Assembly (NCBI GenBank): GCA_942493325.1
Contig: OW818689.1
Coordinates: 6,200,001 to 6,264,000, forward strand
Source: JAAFHB01 sp942493325
GTDB taxonomy: Bacteria > Bacteroidota > Bacteroidia > Bacteroidales > Prolixibacteraceae
Direction: 5' to 3'
DNA length: 64,000 bases
Below, in pieces: positions 17,643-26,932 of the stretch; position 1 is the first letter of the stretch; every line of letters starts with the position of its first letter. Below the pieces are notes generated by a model. The model did not search any database and had not been told where the DNA came from. It worked only from the letters and a program-made list of their open reading frames with translations. The translations under genes and the position numbers were made by a program.

Positions 17643-19445
17643 TTATACTTTTTTGGCTGACCTCTTCCGGTCGTTTTCGTTGAGCTGGATTTTACGCAGC
17701 CTGATCGACTTTGGCGTTACCTCCACGTACTCGTCCTTTTGAATGTATTCAAGCGCTTCTTCGAGGCTGAACCTAATGGGTGGTGCAAGTCTGACCTTAT
17801 CGTCAGAACCCGATGCCCGCATATTGGTCAGCTTCTTCGATTTTGTAAGATTCATCGCAAGATCGCCTTCGCGGCTGCTTTCTCCTACAACCTGACCTTC
17901 ATATATTTCATCCTGCGGATCGATAAAGTACCTTCCCCTGTCCTGAAGTTTATTCAAGGCATAGGCAAATGCTGTTCCCGTTTCGAGTGCAACGAGCGAA
18001 CCGTTTAAACGGGTCTCGATAGGGCCCCTGAAACGATCGTACTTAATAAACCGGTGTGACATTACTGCTTCGCCTTGAGTGGAGGTCATCATGGTTGTAC
18101 GCAATCCTATGATTCCGCGTGATGGAATATGAAATTCAAGATTGATGCGTTCGCCTTTGCGTTCCATATTGAGCATTTCTCCCTTCCTGCGAGTGACAAG
18201 GTCAATGGCTGTACCACTGTGTTCTTCCGGCAGGTCGATGTGCAATAACTCAATCGGCTCATATTTTTCGCCGTTAATTTCCTTATAAAGTACCTGTGGT
18301 TGCCCTACCTGAAGTTCGTAGCCTTCACGACGCATTGTTTCGATTAGTACCGAAAGATGAAGTACACCGCGTCCATGCACATTCCATGCATCAGCCGAAT
18401 CGGTTGTTTCAACACGCAATGCAAGATTTTTTTCAAGTTCACGCATCAGCCTGTCATGGATATGCCGGCTTGTAACAAACTTGCCTTCTTTGCCATAAAA
18501 CGGTGAGTTGTTGATTGTGAACAACATGCTCATTGTTGGTTCATCGATCGAAATAGGCTCGAGCGGTTCCGGGTTATCGTAATCGCAAATGGTATCTCCG
18601 ATCTCAAATCCTTCGATGCCAACCAGTGCGCAAATATCTCCGTTGCTGGCACTTGCAACTTTTTCCCTGGTCAGACCAGTGAACAGGTGAAGTTCTTTTA
18701 TCCTGGTACGGGATATCGTACCATCGCGTTTAACAAGCGATACGTTCATTCCTTCTTTTAATTCTCCGCGATGTATCCGGCCAATCGCAATTCGTCCGAC
18801 GTATTGCGAATAGTCAAGCGAAGTAACCAGCATCTGGGGCGTTCCGGGATTTTCAGTAGGCGCAGGGATATGTTCAATGATGGCATCAAACAATTCCGTA
18901 ATATTTTCAGTGCGGACTTTCCAGTCCTTACTCATCCAGTTTTGCTTGGCAGAACCGTAAATTGTCGGGAAATCGAGCTGCTCTTCCGTAGCGTCAAGAC
19001 TGTACATCAATTCGAAAACCTGTTCGTGCACCACATCCGGGCGACAATTTGGTTTATCAACCTTATTTACAACCACGATCGGTTTTAATCCGAGTTGAAT
19101 AGCTTTTTGGAGAACAAATCTGGTTTGCGGCATAGTTCCTTCAAAAGCATCAACAAGCAGAAGTACACCATCTGCCATGTTCAGAACTCGTTCAACTTCC
19201 CCGCCGAAATCGGCATGTCCGGGGGTATCAATGATGTTGATTTTTGTACCATTATAAACGACGGATACGTTTTTCGCGAGAATGGTAATCCCTCTTTCCC
19301 GCTCCTGGTCATTGCTGTCGAGGATTAGATCCCCGGGATTCTGATTGCCCCTGAAGATATTTGAGTCCATGATCATCTTGTCAACCAGCGTCGTTTTTCC
19401 GTGGTCGACGTGTGCAATGATCGCTATGTTTCTGATATTTTGCAT
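17643..19445 (-). CDS. typA: translational GTPase TypA/BipA
   Basis: A 600-residue ribosome-binding GTPase involved in stress adaptation and 50S assembly. G motifs are clear: AHVDHGKTTLVDKM (G1), DTPGHADFGGEV (G3) and VVNKVDKPNCRP (G4). Domains II, III and V and the BipA-specific C-terminal domain (LVALETGTAFAYALNKLQDRG) follow. Length fits BipA rather than EF-G or LepA. A -7-like TACCTTTG (minus strand, 19463-19470) sits just upstream of the start. Confidence 0.97.
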   Translation of the reverse strand: MQNIRNIAIIAHVDHGKTTLVDKMIMDSNIFRGNQNPGDLILDSNDQERERGITILAKNVSVVYNGTKINIIDTPGHADFGGEVERVLNMADGVLLLVDAFEGTMPQTRFVLQKAIQLGLKPIVVVNKVDKPNCRPDVVHEQVFELMYSLDATEEQLDFPTIYGSAKQNWMSKDWKVRTENITELFDAIIEHIPAPTENPGTPQMLVTSLDYSQYVGRIAIGRIHRGELKEGMNVSLVKRDGTISRTRIKELHLFTGLTREKVASASNGDICALVGIEGFEIGDTICDYDNPEPLEPISIDEPTMSMLFTINNSPFYGKEGKFVTSRHIHDRLMRELEKNLALRVETTDSADAWNVHGRGVLHLSVLIETMRREGYELQVGQPQVLYKEINGEKYEPIELLHIDLPEEHSGTAIDLVTRRKGEMLNMERKGERINLEFHIPSRGIIGLRTTMMTSTQGEAVMSHRFIKYDRFRGPIETRLNGSLVALETGTAFAYALNKLQDRGRYFIDPQDEIYEGQVVGESSREGDLAMNLTKSKKLTNMRASGSDDKVRLAPPIRFSLEEALEYIQKDEYVEVTPKSIRLRKIQLNENDRKRSAKKV

Positions 19446-19446
19446 T

Positions 19447-19946
19447 TATGATATTTGAGCCGCAAAGGTAATCATTTATTTGAAGGATAAAACCATGGGG
19501 TGGAGGAACGATGGAACCCGGGATATTTTTCTCACAAGCACATAATCAGCTCAGTTTTATGGGTGAAATTTCTTTGCCTTTGTTTTTTAAACATTTAACT
19601 ATCAATCATCTGAATTCTACTGGCAATATTGTGGTATTGACTCTATATGTGCTGTATAACAGATGGTTAATAATATTATGAAGTCTGTTCGCGATAAGTA
19701 ATCAATTCCTGATAATTTTTGCACACCACGAATTCATGACGGGGATACTTATATTATTTTAACATTAATAAAATCGGATTCGCCTGTTTTAAAGCTGAGT
19801 TCAATAATTACCTTTGTACGTTTTGTCCCTACTGTGGTTTAATTCTAAGGTTGAATTGGTATTCAGGTAATTATGCAATATGAATACCCACAGGCGGTTT
19901 TTACCTAAAAATACAAGCCTTGCCGGTTCAATTTCCTGAAATACTA
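19447..19946. other. intergenic region between typA and the EamA gene
   Basis: About 500 bases with no convincing ORF. It must hold the typA promoter (CAAAGGTA at 19463-19470, the reverse of TACCTTTG) and a plus-strand promoter, probably TACCTTTG at about 19810-19817, which would give a leader of roughly 130 bases before the EamA start. No riboswitch family is recognised. Confidence 0.4.
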
Positions 19947-20852
19947 ATGCAAATTTTAATGACGCGAAACAGCTGGTTTCATTACCTGATTTTATTGTTT
20001 GGGATTTTGTGTATATCGTGGTCAGCCATATTCGTCAAATTGGCGGATGTCTCAGGACTGAGTTCTGCTTTCTACCGGATGTTTATTGGTTTCATAGGAG
20101 TTCTTCCCCTCTGGTTTATTCGCAGGAAGCCTGTCACTGATAAAAAATCTGTCAGAATCGCTATTTTATGCGGAGTGATATTTGCCTGTGATATTGCAGT
20201 CTGGAATATTTCAATCCTTTTAACCAAAGCTGCAATATCGACTTTAATTGCCAATCTTGCTCCCGTTTGGGTAGGAATCGGGGCGATACTTTTTCTTAAG
20301 GAAAAACCCGGAAAGATATTTTGGATGGGTACCTTCATTGCTTTAATGGGGGTGGCTGTGATTGTTGGAATCGACAAAATCTATAATTCCCGGTTGAATG
20401 CAGGGCATTTTTTGGCCATACTCGCGAGTTTATTCTATGCCTTTTATTTACTGATCATGCGAAAGGGGAGGCTTCATTTGGATACTGTTTCATTTACTAT
20501 GATCTCAATGCTTTCAAGTTCAGTTGTACTTTTAATTCTCTCCGTCTTTACTGGCACGAAGCTTACAGGCTTTACTATACAATCGTGGGAAGCATTGATC
20601 GGTTTAGGGTTAATATCCCAACTGGGTGGATGGCTGGCGATAAATTATGCCATGGGTTATATGCCTCCCACAATCGCCTCGGTAAGTTTGTTGAGCCAGT
20701 CAGTATTTACCGCACTGATTGCCATTCCTGTTCTCGGGGAAAACCTTACAAAAATCGAAATTTTCGGAGCGGTGATCGTATTGATGGGAATATTTTTAGT
20801 CAATAAAAAAATGTTCCGACGCAAGGTGGCCGTTCAACAGGAATACGATTGA
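19947..20852 (+). CDS. EamA/DMT-family transporter
   Basis: About 300 residues with ten hydrophobic helices in two EamA repeats (about 10-140 and 150-295). The first repeat has WSAIFVKLADVSGLSSAFYRM and the second ends in IEIFGAVIVLMGIFLVNKK, both typical of drug/metabolite transporters. Substrate is unknown. The open frame extends to a TTG at 19920, but ATG at 19947 or 19959 is a more likely start because it directly precedes the first membrane segment. Confidence 0.88.
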   Translation: MQILMTRNSWFHYLILLFGILCISWSAIFVKLADVSGLSSAFYRMFIGFIGVLPLWFIRRKPVTDKKSVRIAILCGVIFACDIAVWNISILLTKAAISTLIANLAPVWVGIGAILFLKEKPGKIFWMGTFIALMGVAVIVGIDKIYNSRLNAGHFLAILASLFYAFYLLIMRKGRLHLDTVSFTMISMLSSSVVLLILSVFTGTKLTGFTIQSWEALIGLGLISQLGGWLAINYAMGYMPPTIASVSLLSQSVFTALIAIPVLGENLTKIEIFGAVIVLMGIFLVNKKMFRRKVAVQQEYD

Positions 20853-20854
20853 AA

Positions 20855-20945
20855 AAGTTGAGATAATGTGCTAATTTGCCAATTTGTCAATGCATTAATT
20901 CATATCCCCCAATGCGTAATTTATAATTCGTAATTCATAATTCCC
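20855..20945. repeat. AT-rich short-repeat spacer
   Basis: A string of near-repeats such as TGCTAATTTGCCAATTTGTCAATGC and AATTCGTAATTCATAATT lies after the EamA gene and overlaps the last codons of the convergent gene. It resembles the two other simple-repeat spacers in this window in its position after genes. No stable terminator hairpin is obvious. Confidence 0.5.
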
Positions 20946-21582
20946 CTCTACGCATTTCTCCCGATTTTACAATTTTGACGCTTCCCGTTGGCCTTAATGC
21001 CAGATTGAGCATGCTGTCTGCAACTTTTTCAGCCGGTATGGCTTTGTAATTATCAGGAATCATGAAATTCAACGCTTTCATAAAAATGGCAGACAATCTT
21101 TCTGCCGGTCTCACTTCCGATCTTTCTCCAAGTAATAACGATGGTCGTAAAATGACCAGCTGTTCAAACTCTATGTTGATCAGTGCCTGTTCGGTCATCC
21201 CTTTTACCTGGTTGTAAAAAATTGATGAGTCGGGATTAGCACCCATGGAGCTTACAACAAGAAATTGTGAGGCCCCGCACCTCTTTCCCAGGCTGGCCAG
21301 TGCGACGACATACCCGTAATCGACCATTTTAAACTTTTCACGGCTGCCCGCTTTTTTCAGTGTAGTTCCCAGCGTACAAAACACATCATCAATTGGTTCG
21401 TTAAATTCCAATTGGCCGATCATTTCAAAATCAATCACGAATTCCTTTATTTTCTCATGGAGAATACCGCTGCTTCTTCTCGAAAGGATATAAATGAGCC
21501 GGTAATGATCTGAGTCGATTAATTTCCGGAGCAATTCAGTACCGACAAGACCTGATGCACCCGCGATGATTGCTGTTCTCAT
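20935..21582 (-). CDS. NAD(P)-binding Rossmann-fold protein (TIP30/HTATIP2-like)
   Basis: A 215-residue short-chain-type oxidoreductase. The nucleotide-binding loop is GASGLVGTELLRKL (about 8-21). The FCTLGTTLKKAGSREKFKMVDYGYV block and FLVVSSMGANPDSSIFYNQVKG (SSMGA and Y-x3-K) match the TIP30-like group of atypical SDRs. The substrate is unknown. It begins 4 bases after the BamA-like gene stop, so it is probably co-transcribed. Its last codons run into an AT-rich repeat region (20855-20945). Confidence 0.85.
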   Translation of the reverse strand: MRTAIIAGASGLVGTELLRKLIDSDHYRLIYILSRRSSGILHEKIKEFVIDFEMIGQLEFNEPIDDVFCTLGTTLKKAGSREKFKMVDYGYVVALASLGKRCGASQFLVVSSMGANPDSSIFYNQVKGMTEQALINIEFEQLVILRPSLLLGERSEVRPAERLSAIFMKALNFMIPDNYKAIPAEKVADSMLNLALRPTGSVKIVKSGEMRRGEL

Positions 21583-21586
21583 AATA

Positions 21587-22939
21587 TTAAAAAAGATAAT
21601 TTAAACCAATATAAATACCTGAATCTCCATCCTGTTCTTTGGAAGCTATTCCATAGTCAATGGCCATTACAAAATTGTAATTCATAACCAGCCGTAAACC
21701 TGCACCATAGCTTGTATGAAGTTCTTCTGCCCCGAAATTAAAATAATCGGAAGGGTTTTCTGCCGGCGGTATATTGATATTTCCAAATTCGATCTTCTTT
21801 ACCACTTTCCCGAAATCAACAAAGGTGTTTAATCCCATATAGAAATTTTGATTGAAAAGTGCCAGACGGTAGAATTTCCATCTTAATTCCAGGTTACCAA
21901 GCAGGTAACCGTCACCAACAATTCTGTTGCGGCGAACCCCGCGAAGGTTTTTTGCCCCGCCGAGGCCGGTCGAAGATGACCCGGTCAGTACAGAAGAGAT
22001 AATCTGTGGCTGGTAGTAGATTGGGGCGTGTCCGCTGAGAGTTTGCTGCCAGTTGATCCGGTAAGCAAATGAAAGATCGTCCTTTATAACTGTAAAATAC
22101 TGGCGGTGCGTGAACGAAAATTTGGAAAATCCACTTTCTGCGCCCAGGAATTGAGGTATTACGGCGATAACAGCCTCCGTCCATATTCCCTTCATGGGAT
22201 TTGATTTGAAGTCGCGGGTATCGTAGACAATACCACCCTTTAATTCTGGGATAAATCCGCCATTCGCCTCCTGCTGACTGGTCAGACCCCATGAAATATA
22301 TTTTTCGTATAATCCGGGTTGTTGTTCAACCGAAGGCAACTTATCATTCTCATCTTTACCTTTATTGAGTTTGTCGATGTTGACAGAGGCCGAATTGTAA
22401 TTGAGCAGATTGAATCCTGCAATCCATCCGAAGGGTGAGTCTGAAAATTTCCCCTGTAAATCGGTTTTAAACCTGAATAGCCGTTGCTGATATTTATAAA
22501 ACATCCTGGTTTTATAATCAGGTGAATCTTCATCTTCCCAGTTTTTGTTTAATACCGATTCATAACCGTTATATCCATAGAAATCATAGGCCTGATCGGG
22601 CAGATAACTTAAGTCGGTTGTTATCTGGATTCCGGGAATAAGCGATTCGGAATCGTAATAAAACCGGTAGATTCCACTTCCTTTTGTAAAACGCGAAATT
22701 TCGAGGTAAAGTGAATGTTTATATTTTGGAAAGGTGCTGCCATCGCCGTAATTGTAAAAATTTACCGCTGCACCATACTGAAATCCCTGATCGGTATCGA
22801 ATGTTACAGCCGGAATGGCGCCAAAATTCCACCCTGTCTTTATCCTGGGAGAATCCGGTTTATCAGTTTTCGCCTGACCAAAGGAGAATCCTGTTGCCAG
22901 GAAAAAAATGCAAATTAAGATTAGGGAGGTCTTTTTCAT
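21587..22939 (-). CDS. BamA/TamA-family outer-membrane beta-barrel protein
   Basis: A 450-residue protein with a signal peptide (about 1-21) and then a beta-barrel of alternating amphipathic strands ending in an aromatic residue (IYIGLNYLF), as in outer-membrane proteins. Sequence such as GGAKNLRGVRRNRIVGDGYLLGNLELRWKF is the BamA/Omp85 barrel signature with the VRGF-like LRGV loop. No POTRA repeats are present, so it is a barrel-only member of unknown role. The leader contains an 8-bp inverted repeat (TGCCGCCG 22957-22964, CGGCGGCA 22979-22986). Confidence 0.85.
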   Translation of the reverse strand: MKKTSLILICIFFLATGFSFGQAKTDKPDSPRIKTGWNFGAIPAVTFDTDQGFQYGAAVNFYNYGDGSTFPKYKHSLYLEISRFTKGSGIYRFYYDSESLIPGIQITTDLSYLPDQAYDFYGYNGYESVLNKNWEDEDSPDYKTRMFYKYQQRLFRFKTDLQGKFSDSPFGWIAGFNLLNYNSASVNIDKLNKGKDENDKLPSVEQQPGLYEKYISWGLTSQQEANGGFIPELKGGIVYDTRDFKSNPMKGIWTEAVIAVIPQFLGAESGFSKFSFTHRQYFTVIKDDLSFAYRINWQQTLSGHAPIYYQPQIISSVLTGSSSTGLGGAKNLRGVRRNRIVGDGYLLGNLELRWKFYRLALFNQNFYMGLNTFVDFGKVVKKIEFGNINIPPAENPSDYFNFGAEELHTSYGAGLRLVMNYNFVMAIDYGIASKEQDGDSGIYIGLNYLF

Positions 22940-23152
22940 GATTCATCGTTTTTTTGTGCCGCCGTCTAAAATTATTGCCGGCGGCATAGTGAATTGCTGC
23001 GACTAATATCGGCATTTTATTGCAATATCAAGCCAAAACTTTTGGATGCCAATATTTTGAAATCGGTTTAATTTAACCATATTTGTATGATTTTAAAGGC
23101 AGGTCTGACCAATGAAGGTTCTGTTTTTAAATTGAATTTTAAAAGATTGCAT

Positions 23153-23995
23153 ATGAAGTATATAGGTGCGCATGTAAGTGCTGGCGGAGGGGTTGAAAAT
23201 GCTCCGCTGAATGCAGAAAAAATCGGAGCAAAGGCTTTCGCACTTTTTACCAAAAATCAGAAGCAATGGAATGCTTCCCCTTTGAGCGCAAAAAGTATCG
23301 AAGCCTTTAAAATGAACTGTGCCAGCCTTGGATACCTGCCTGAAGTGATTATCCCGCATGACGGTTACCTGATTAACCTGGGACATCCCGAGGAAGAAGG
23401 CCTTGCGAAATCACGCGGTGCTTTCCTTGATGAAATGAAACGGTGCGAACTTCTTGGATTGAAAATGCTGAATTTTCACCCGGGTAGTCATCTCAATAAA
23501 ATCTCACCAACCGAATGTCTGTCACGTATAGCCGAATCGGTAAACATGGCTCTCGATAAAACATCGGGTGTGACGGCTGTAATCGAAAATACAGCCGGTC
23601 AGGGAACCAATATGGGGTATTCGTTTGAACAATTAGCCGAGATCATCAGCCAGGTGGAAGACAAAACCCGGGTTGGTATTTGTATTGATACCTGCCATGC
23701 CTTTACAGCAGGTTACGATATCAGAAGTAAAGACGTTTTTGAAATGACTTTCTCACGATTCGACGAAATTATCGGGTGGAAATACCTTAATGCAATCCAT
23801 CTCAACGATTCGAAAAAGGACCTGGCCACCCGGGTAGACCGGCACAGCAGTATCGGGCAGGGTTTTCTGGGAATGGATATTTTTGAATTATTAATGAATG
23901 ATTCCCGTTTTGATAATATGCCGATTATTCTTGAAACTCCTGATGAAGATTTGTGGGAACAGGAAATCAGATTGTTGTATTCGCTGATCAGGTAG
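23153..23995 (+). CDS. nfo: deoxyribonuclease IV (endonuclease IV)
   Basis: A 280-residue AP endonuclease of base-excision repair, a TIM barrel with three zinc ions. The family start MKYIGAHVSAGGGVENAP is at 23153; an upstream in-frame ATG at 23087 would add 22 residues that fit no known member. Signatures are GICIDTCHAFTAGYD, HLNDSKKDLATRVDRHSSIG and IILETP, all with metal ligands. Length matches the E. coli enzyme (285). Confidence 0.95.
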   Translation: MKYIGAHVSAGGGVENAPLNAEKIGAKAFALFTKNQKQWNASPLSAKSIEAFKMNCASLGYLPEVIIPHDGYLINLGHPEEEGLAKSRGAFLDEMKRCELLGLKMLNFHPGSHLNKISPTECLSRIAESVNMALDKTSGVTAVIENTAGQGTNMGYSFEQLAEIISQVEDKTRVGICIDTCHAFTAGYDIRSKDVFEMTFSRFDEIIGWKYLNAIHLNDSKKDLATRVDRHSSIGQGFLGMDIFELLMNDSRFDNMPIILETPDEDLWEQEIRLLYSLIR

Positions 23996-24095
23996 TTATA
24001 AGGTTCTCCCGGGAAAGGGTATTAAGTCGGAATAAACAGGAGATATACGCACATGTTTGATGAATTTGTAATTACACACCCTGATCTTCATCCTG

Positions 24096-25046
24096 ATGAT
24101 TAGTTTTTTATATAAAGAGAATAGCAGAATCAGAATTCTGGAAGTCAATAATTCGATTGATGAATTTGCAGGCCGGGAGATTCTGGCAGTCGATTTGGAT
24201 ATACCCACCGAAAAGGAGATTGGATTGGTTGAGAACTATTTTGGAATACAGTTACTGAGCTGGCAAAAGGCGGAAGAGATAGAGAGCAGTTCACGTTATT
24301 TTGAAACAGTAGACACAATCAGGGCAAACTCAAATTTTCTGAAGCTTGAGGAAGGTCATTACGATACGGTACCGGTCTCCTTTACCATGAAAAACAGCGT
24401 GATGATTTCGAATCATAACGAAACTATCAAAACATTTATGGCTATTTTCGAAAGGTTGCAGGGGCAATCGTTTGAACACATTGACGGCTATGACATATTT
24501 TTGGTGCAACTGGATGTTAGAATCGATTATATCGCTGATATACTTGAGGGCATTGGGAGAACTATCAATCAGATGGCCAAGAGAATGCGGGTAGAAAAAG
24601 ACATTGATGAAAATGGTATTCTTGAGATATCCTTTCTGCAGGAAGCTACCATGCTTATCAGGGAGAACATCGTGGATAAACAAAGGGTAATGTCGGCTAT
24701 TCTCAAAAGTGACCGGTTTCCTGCGAAAAAAGATGAGCGCATTCGGATAATGCTGCGGGACACGGGATCACTGCTCACGCATACTGCATTTAGTTTCGAG
24801 CGACTTGAATTTTTGCAGAACACCTTTCTTGGTTTGATGGATATTGAGCAAAATAAGGTTATAAAGATGTTCTCGGTGGTTGCTGTAATTTTTATGCCAC
24901 CTACCCTTATAGCGAGCATGTATGGTATGAACTTCAGGATATTACCCGAATTGGAATGGCAATGGGGCTATCCGTTTGCTATTTTGCTAATGTTGGCTTC
25001 ATCAGGTTTTACTTTGTATTATTTCAGAAGAAAAGGTTGGCTGTAA
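24096..25046 (+). CDS. corA: CorA-family magnesium/cobalt channel
   Basis: A 316-residue divalent-cation channel. The long N-terminal cytoplasmic alpha/beta domain with helices (about 1-255) is followed by two membrane helices. The selectivity motif is YGMNF (about 275-279) at the end of the first helix. The loop then has ELEWQWGYP in place of the usual MPEL, and the protein ends in a basic RRKGWL tail. It probably forms a pentamer. No riboswitch-like leader is visible in the 100 bases before the ATG. Confidence 0.93.
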   Translation: MISFLYKENSRIRILEVNNSIDEFAGREILAVDLDIPTEKEIGLVENYFGIQLLSWQKAEEIESSSRYFETVDTIRANSNFLKLEEGHYDTVPVSFTMKNSVMISNHNETIKTFMAIFERLQGQSFEHIDGYDIFLVQLDVRIDYIADILEGIGRTINQMAKRMRVEKDIDENGILEISFLQEATMLIRENIVDKQRVMSAILKSDRFPAKKDERIRIMLRDTGSLLTHTAFSFERLEFLQNTFLGLMDIEQNKVIKMFSVVAVIFMPPTLIASMYGMNFRILPELEWQWGYPFAILLMLASSGFTLYYFRRKGWL

Positions 25047-25365
25047 ATGTTCAAACTCGACGGGAAAGTATATCAGACATAAGAGCCTGAATTTTAAGGG
25101 CTAATTGTCTGTTAAATAATTTCGGAACCGCTGATGAGCTGTAAATATAGAATTTAAATTAGCAGAAAAAATAAATCATTTTATTGTGTGATAGCGTTGC
25201 AGAAATGAATATATTTGCAGTGAAATATGGAGAGAAAGTTCAATCTCAGAACTTTTATACTTGTTATTAAATTAGTGAAATCTATCGTAATTGCGCGCTT
25301 TAGCCGTATTTATGGCTTTTTTTCTATTTCTTATCATATCCGAAGAATTTTAGGTAAATAATTTT
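25047..25365. other. intergenic region with a possible short leader RNA
   Basis: About 320 bases without a gene. TATATTTG at 25210-25217 with TTG at 25184-25186 (23 bases apart) is a plausible promoter. The leader of about 140 bases that would result contains a short hairpin AGCCGTATTTATGGCT followed by TTTTTTTC near 25305-25325, which looks like a weak terminator or attenuator ahead of the recombinase-like gene. Confidence 0.4.
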
Positions 25366-25893
25366 ATGGAAGATTTTTTTTCGCCGGAGGAAATCCGTGC
25401 AATGATGGTGAGGTGTGAGTCTGATCGCCAGCGTATTATCTTATTTTTGTTATACAACTACGGATTAACGATCGATGAAGCGCTCGAATTAAAAGCCAGC
25501 CAGTTTGTGGTACATCCTGACTTTATCCGCTTTAGTTTTGCCCGGAAACAAAACGGAAAAGCACACACCTATAAAATTAAGTTCGAGAATTACCGGCTTT
25601 TTTATAGGGTTTTGAATAAGTTGCAAGCTCATGAACCGCTTTTGCACAAGGATAAAAATCAACCCATCTCTGATGCAATGGTGAAGAAGGACCTGTTTGA
25701 TCTTGCAATCACCATGAACCGAAAGATCACACCTGGCCAACTATTTGATAGTCATTTATTCTGGTTGTTTCGCAAAGGTGTAAGTTTCGCACAGGCGGTT
25801 GAAGAGTATGGGATATCACTTTCCGGTAAACCTTTTAAAGTATGGGAAAAGGCTATGGTCTCCGGAAGATTATGGCCATTTCTGTTAGAATAG
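25366..25893 (+). CDS. recombinase-fold protein lacking catalytic residues
   Basis: A 175-residue protein. Its order resembles the catalytic domain of a tyrosine recombinase: FLLYNYGLTIDEALELKASQF matches the box-I segment (usually TGLRISELLxLxWxDI), a beta-hairpin follows, and HLFWLFRKGVSFAQAVEEYGIS resembles the box-II helix region. However, the box-I Arg is replaced by Thr and no nucleophilic Tyr is found near the C-terminus (it ends WPFLLE). There is no N-terminal SAM-like domain. It is either a remnant or a DNA-binding protein that has lost catalysis. The assignment rests on pattern only. Confidence 0.5.
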   Translation: MEDFFSPEEIRAMMVRCESDRQRIILFLLYNYGLTIDEALELKASQFVVHPDFIRFSFARKQNGKAHTYKIKFENYRLFYRVLNKLQAHEPLLHKDKNQPISDAMVKKDLFDLAITMNRKITPGQLFDSHLFWLFRKGVSFAQAVEEYGISLSGKPFKVWEKAMVSGRLWPFLLE

Positions 25894-25986
25894 CTAATCA
25901 GGTTTCACTAAATGTAGGTTTTAAAGTTTCCCATGGTAAATTACAGACTTGTAGTTTGTTATGTCATTTATATCCTGTATCATAAC

Positions 25987-26227
25987 CTAATCATTTGCCT
26001 TGTCTTGTTTTGTTTGCCTCAGGTAAGCTTTTTTCATAGATATTGTAGTGGATTTAAACGTTTCGCGCATTCGCGGAAGAAATTCTATTCCGTTAATCAA
26101 TTCTAATCCGGCAGCCAAAGGGGCCAACCTTTCTTCGGATTTTATGACCCTGGCATCAAAAAGATGATCAGGTTGATCATCTTTTTGATGCCAGACATAC
26201 CGGACAGAGGTTAACGGATTTTGGATT
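25987..26227 (-). pseudogene. unexplained stop-free frame, possible gene remnant
   Basis: The minus-strand frame ending at TAG 25987-25989 is open for about 80 codons back to a stop inside the end of the next gene. It reads plausible protein, with segments such as LAPLAAGLELINGIEFLPR and MKKAYLRQTKQDKAND. No ATG exists except a late one (27 codons). The terminator hairpin at 26151-26193 is in the same frame. It may be the C-terminal end of a decayed gene. I do not recognise it. Confidence 0.3.
26151..26193 (-). terminator. hairpin after the 144-residue protein gene
   Basis: A perfect 20-bp inverted repeat (26151-26170 and 26174-26193) with a 3-base loop, starting TGGCATCAAAAAGATG. It lies 18 bases after the stop codon of the minus-strand gene. 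There is no U-run after the stem, but the stem itself has five T on each strand. Confidence 0.65.
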
Positions 26228-26645
26228 TAACCCAAATCTCATCAACGTATACCCTGAGTAGCTTATTCTGAGGTAGCTGACTTAAATAATATCCATAAAA
26301 ATGCAGGGAATCATTTTTAATGCTAAAATTATACGAGTTCGCAAGTGTTCCTGTTATACCATTATTTGAATGATACGTGACCATGGTTGTATCGTTGATC
26401 AGATAAAAGAAACCCCCGTTTGACCGGATCAGTCCATTGGGCGTTTTTACATTCGATTCGAAAGTGTTATTTTTATCAAAAGTCTGAATCCGGTTTGACA
26501 ACATTTTAGGGGCTGCAATTCCGTCGTTTTTCCCGTTTACCAACTCCCAGTTTCCGTAAATCCGATTTTTTTTGTCCCAAAATCCTGATGAGCACAATAA
26601 AAATATCATCAGAAAGATCCCCGTAATGCCAATTGTCTGTTTCAT
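26211..26645 (-). CDS. secreted lipocalin-like small protein
   Basis: A 144-residue protein with a hydrophobic signal (about 1-22; it has CSS near the cleavage region, so a lipoprotein is possible). The body starts RIYGNWELVNGKNDG and is beta-rich, as in the lipocalin-like DUF4488-type proteins of Bacteroidota where a GxW motif opens the barrel. No catalytic motif is seen and the function is unknown. It is a single gene with its own hairpin terminator. Confidence 0.65.
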   Translation of the reverse strand: MKQTIGITGIFLMIFLLCSSGFWDKKNRIYGNWELVNGKNDGIAAPKMLSNRIQTFDKNNTFESNVKTPNGLIRSNGGFFYLINDTTMVTYHSNNGITGTLANSYNFSIKNDSLHFYGYYLSQLPQNKLLRVYVDEIWVKSKIR

Positions 26646-26883
26646 GAATTAGATAGATTAGCGGTAAGTTTAATTGAATGTAAAAATATATATTTTAATG
26701 TAAAAAACAGTTTTTTAAAGTAATAATTTTAATTTGAGCCATTTAAAGTACTTACACCGAATATTTGGAACAGCTAAGTCTTCGCTAACCAACGATATAG
26801 ATTTTAGTAAAGATTCGATACAATGATAATCAATGAAGGTGATCAGACGCTTGTTATTTCAATCATAAATAATTTCAAAAAAT

Positions 26884-26912
26884 AAAAAAGGCGATCTGCA
26901 AAGACCGCCTTT
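26884..26912 (-). terminator. intrinsic terminator after the sialate O-acetylesterase gene
   Basis: On the minus strand GGCGGTCT and AGATCGCC pair over a TTGC loop (8 bp with one G-U), followed by TTTTTTATT. It lies about 20 bases after the stop codon. Confidence 0.85.
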
Positions 26913-26932
26913 AAATGATAATATCTGTTGTG

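Noticed and set aside
25210..25330. Known small RNA such as 6S or a riboswitch before the recombinase-like gene
   Set aside because: Only a promoter-like element and a weak hairpin are visible; no known consensus was recognised.
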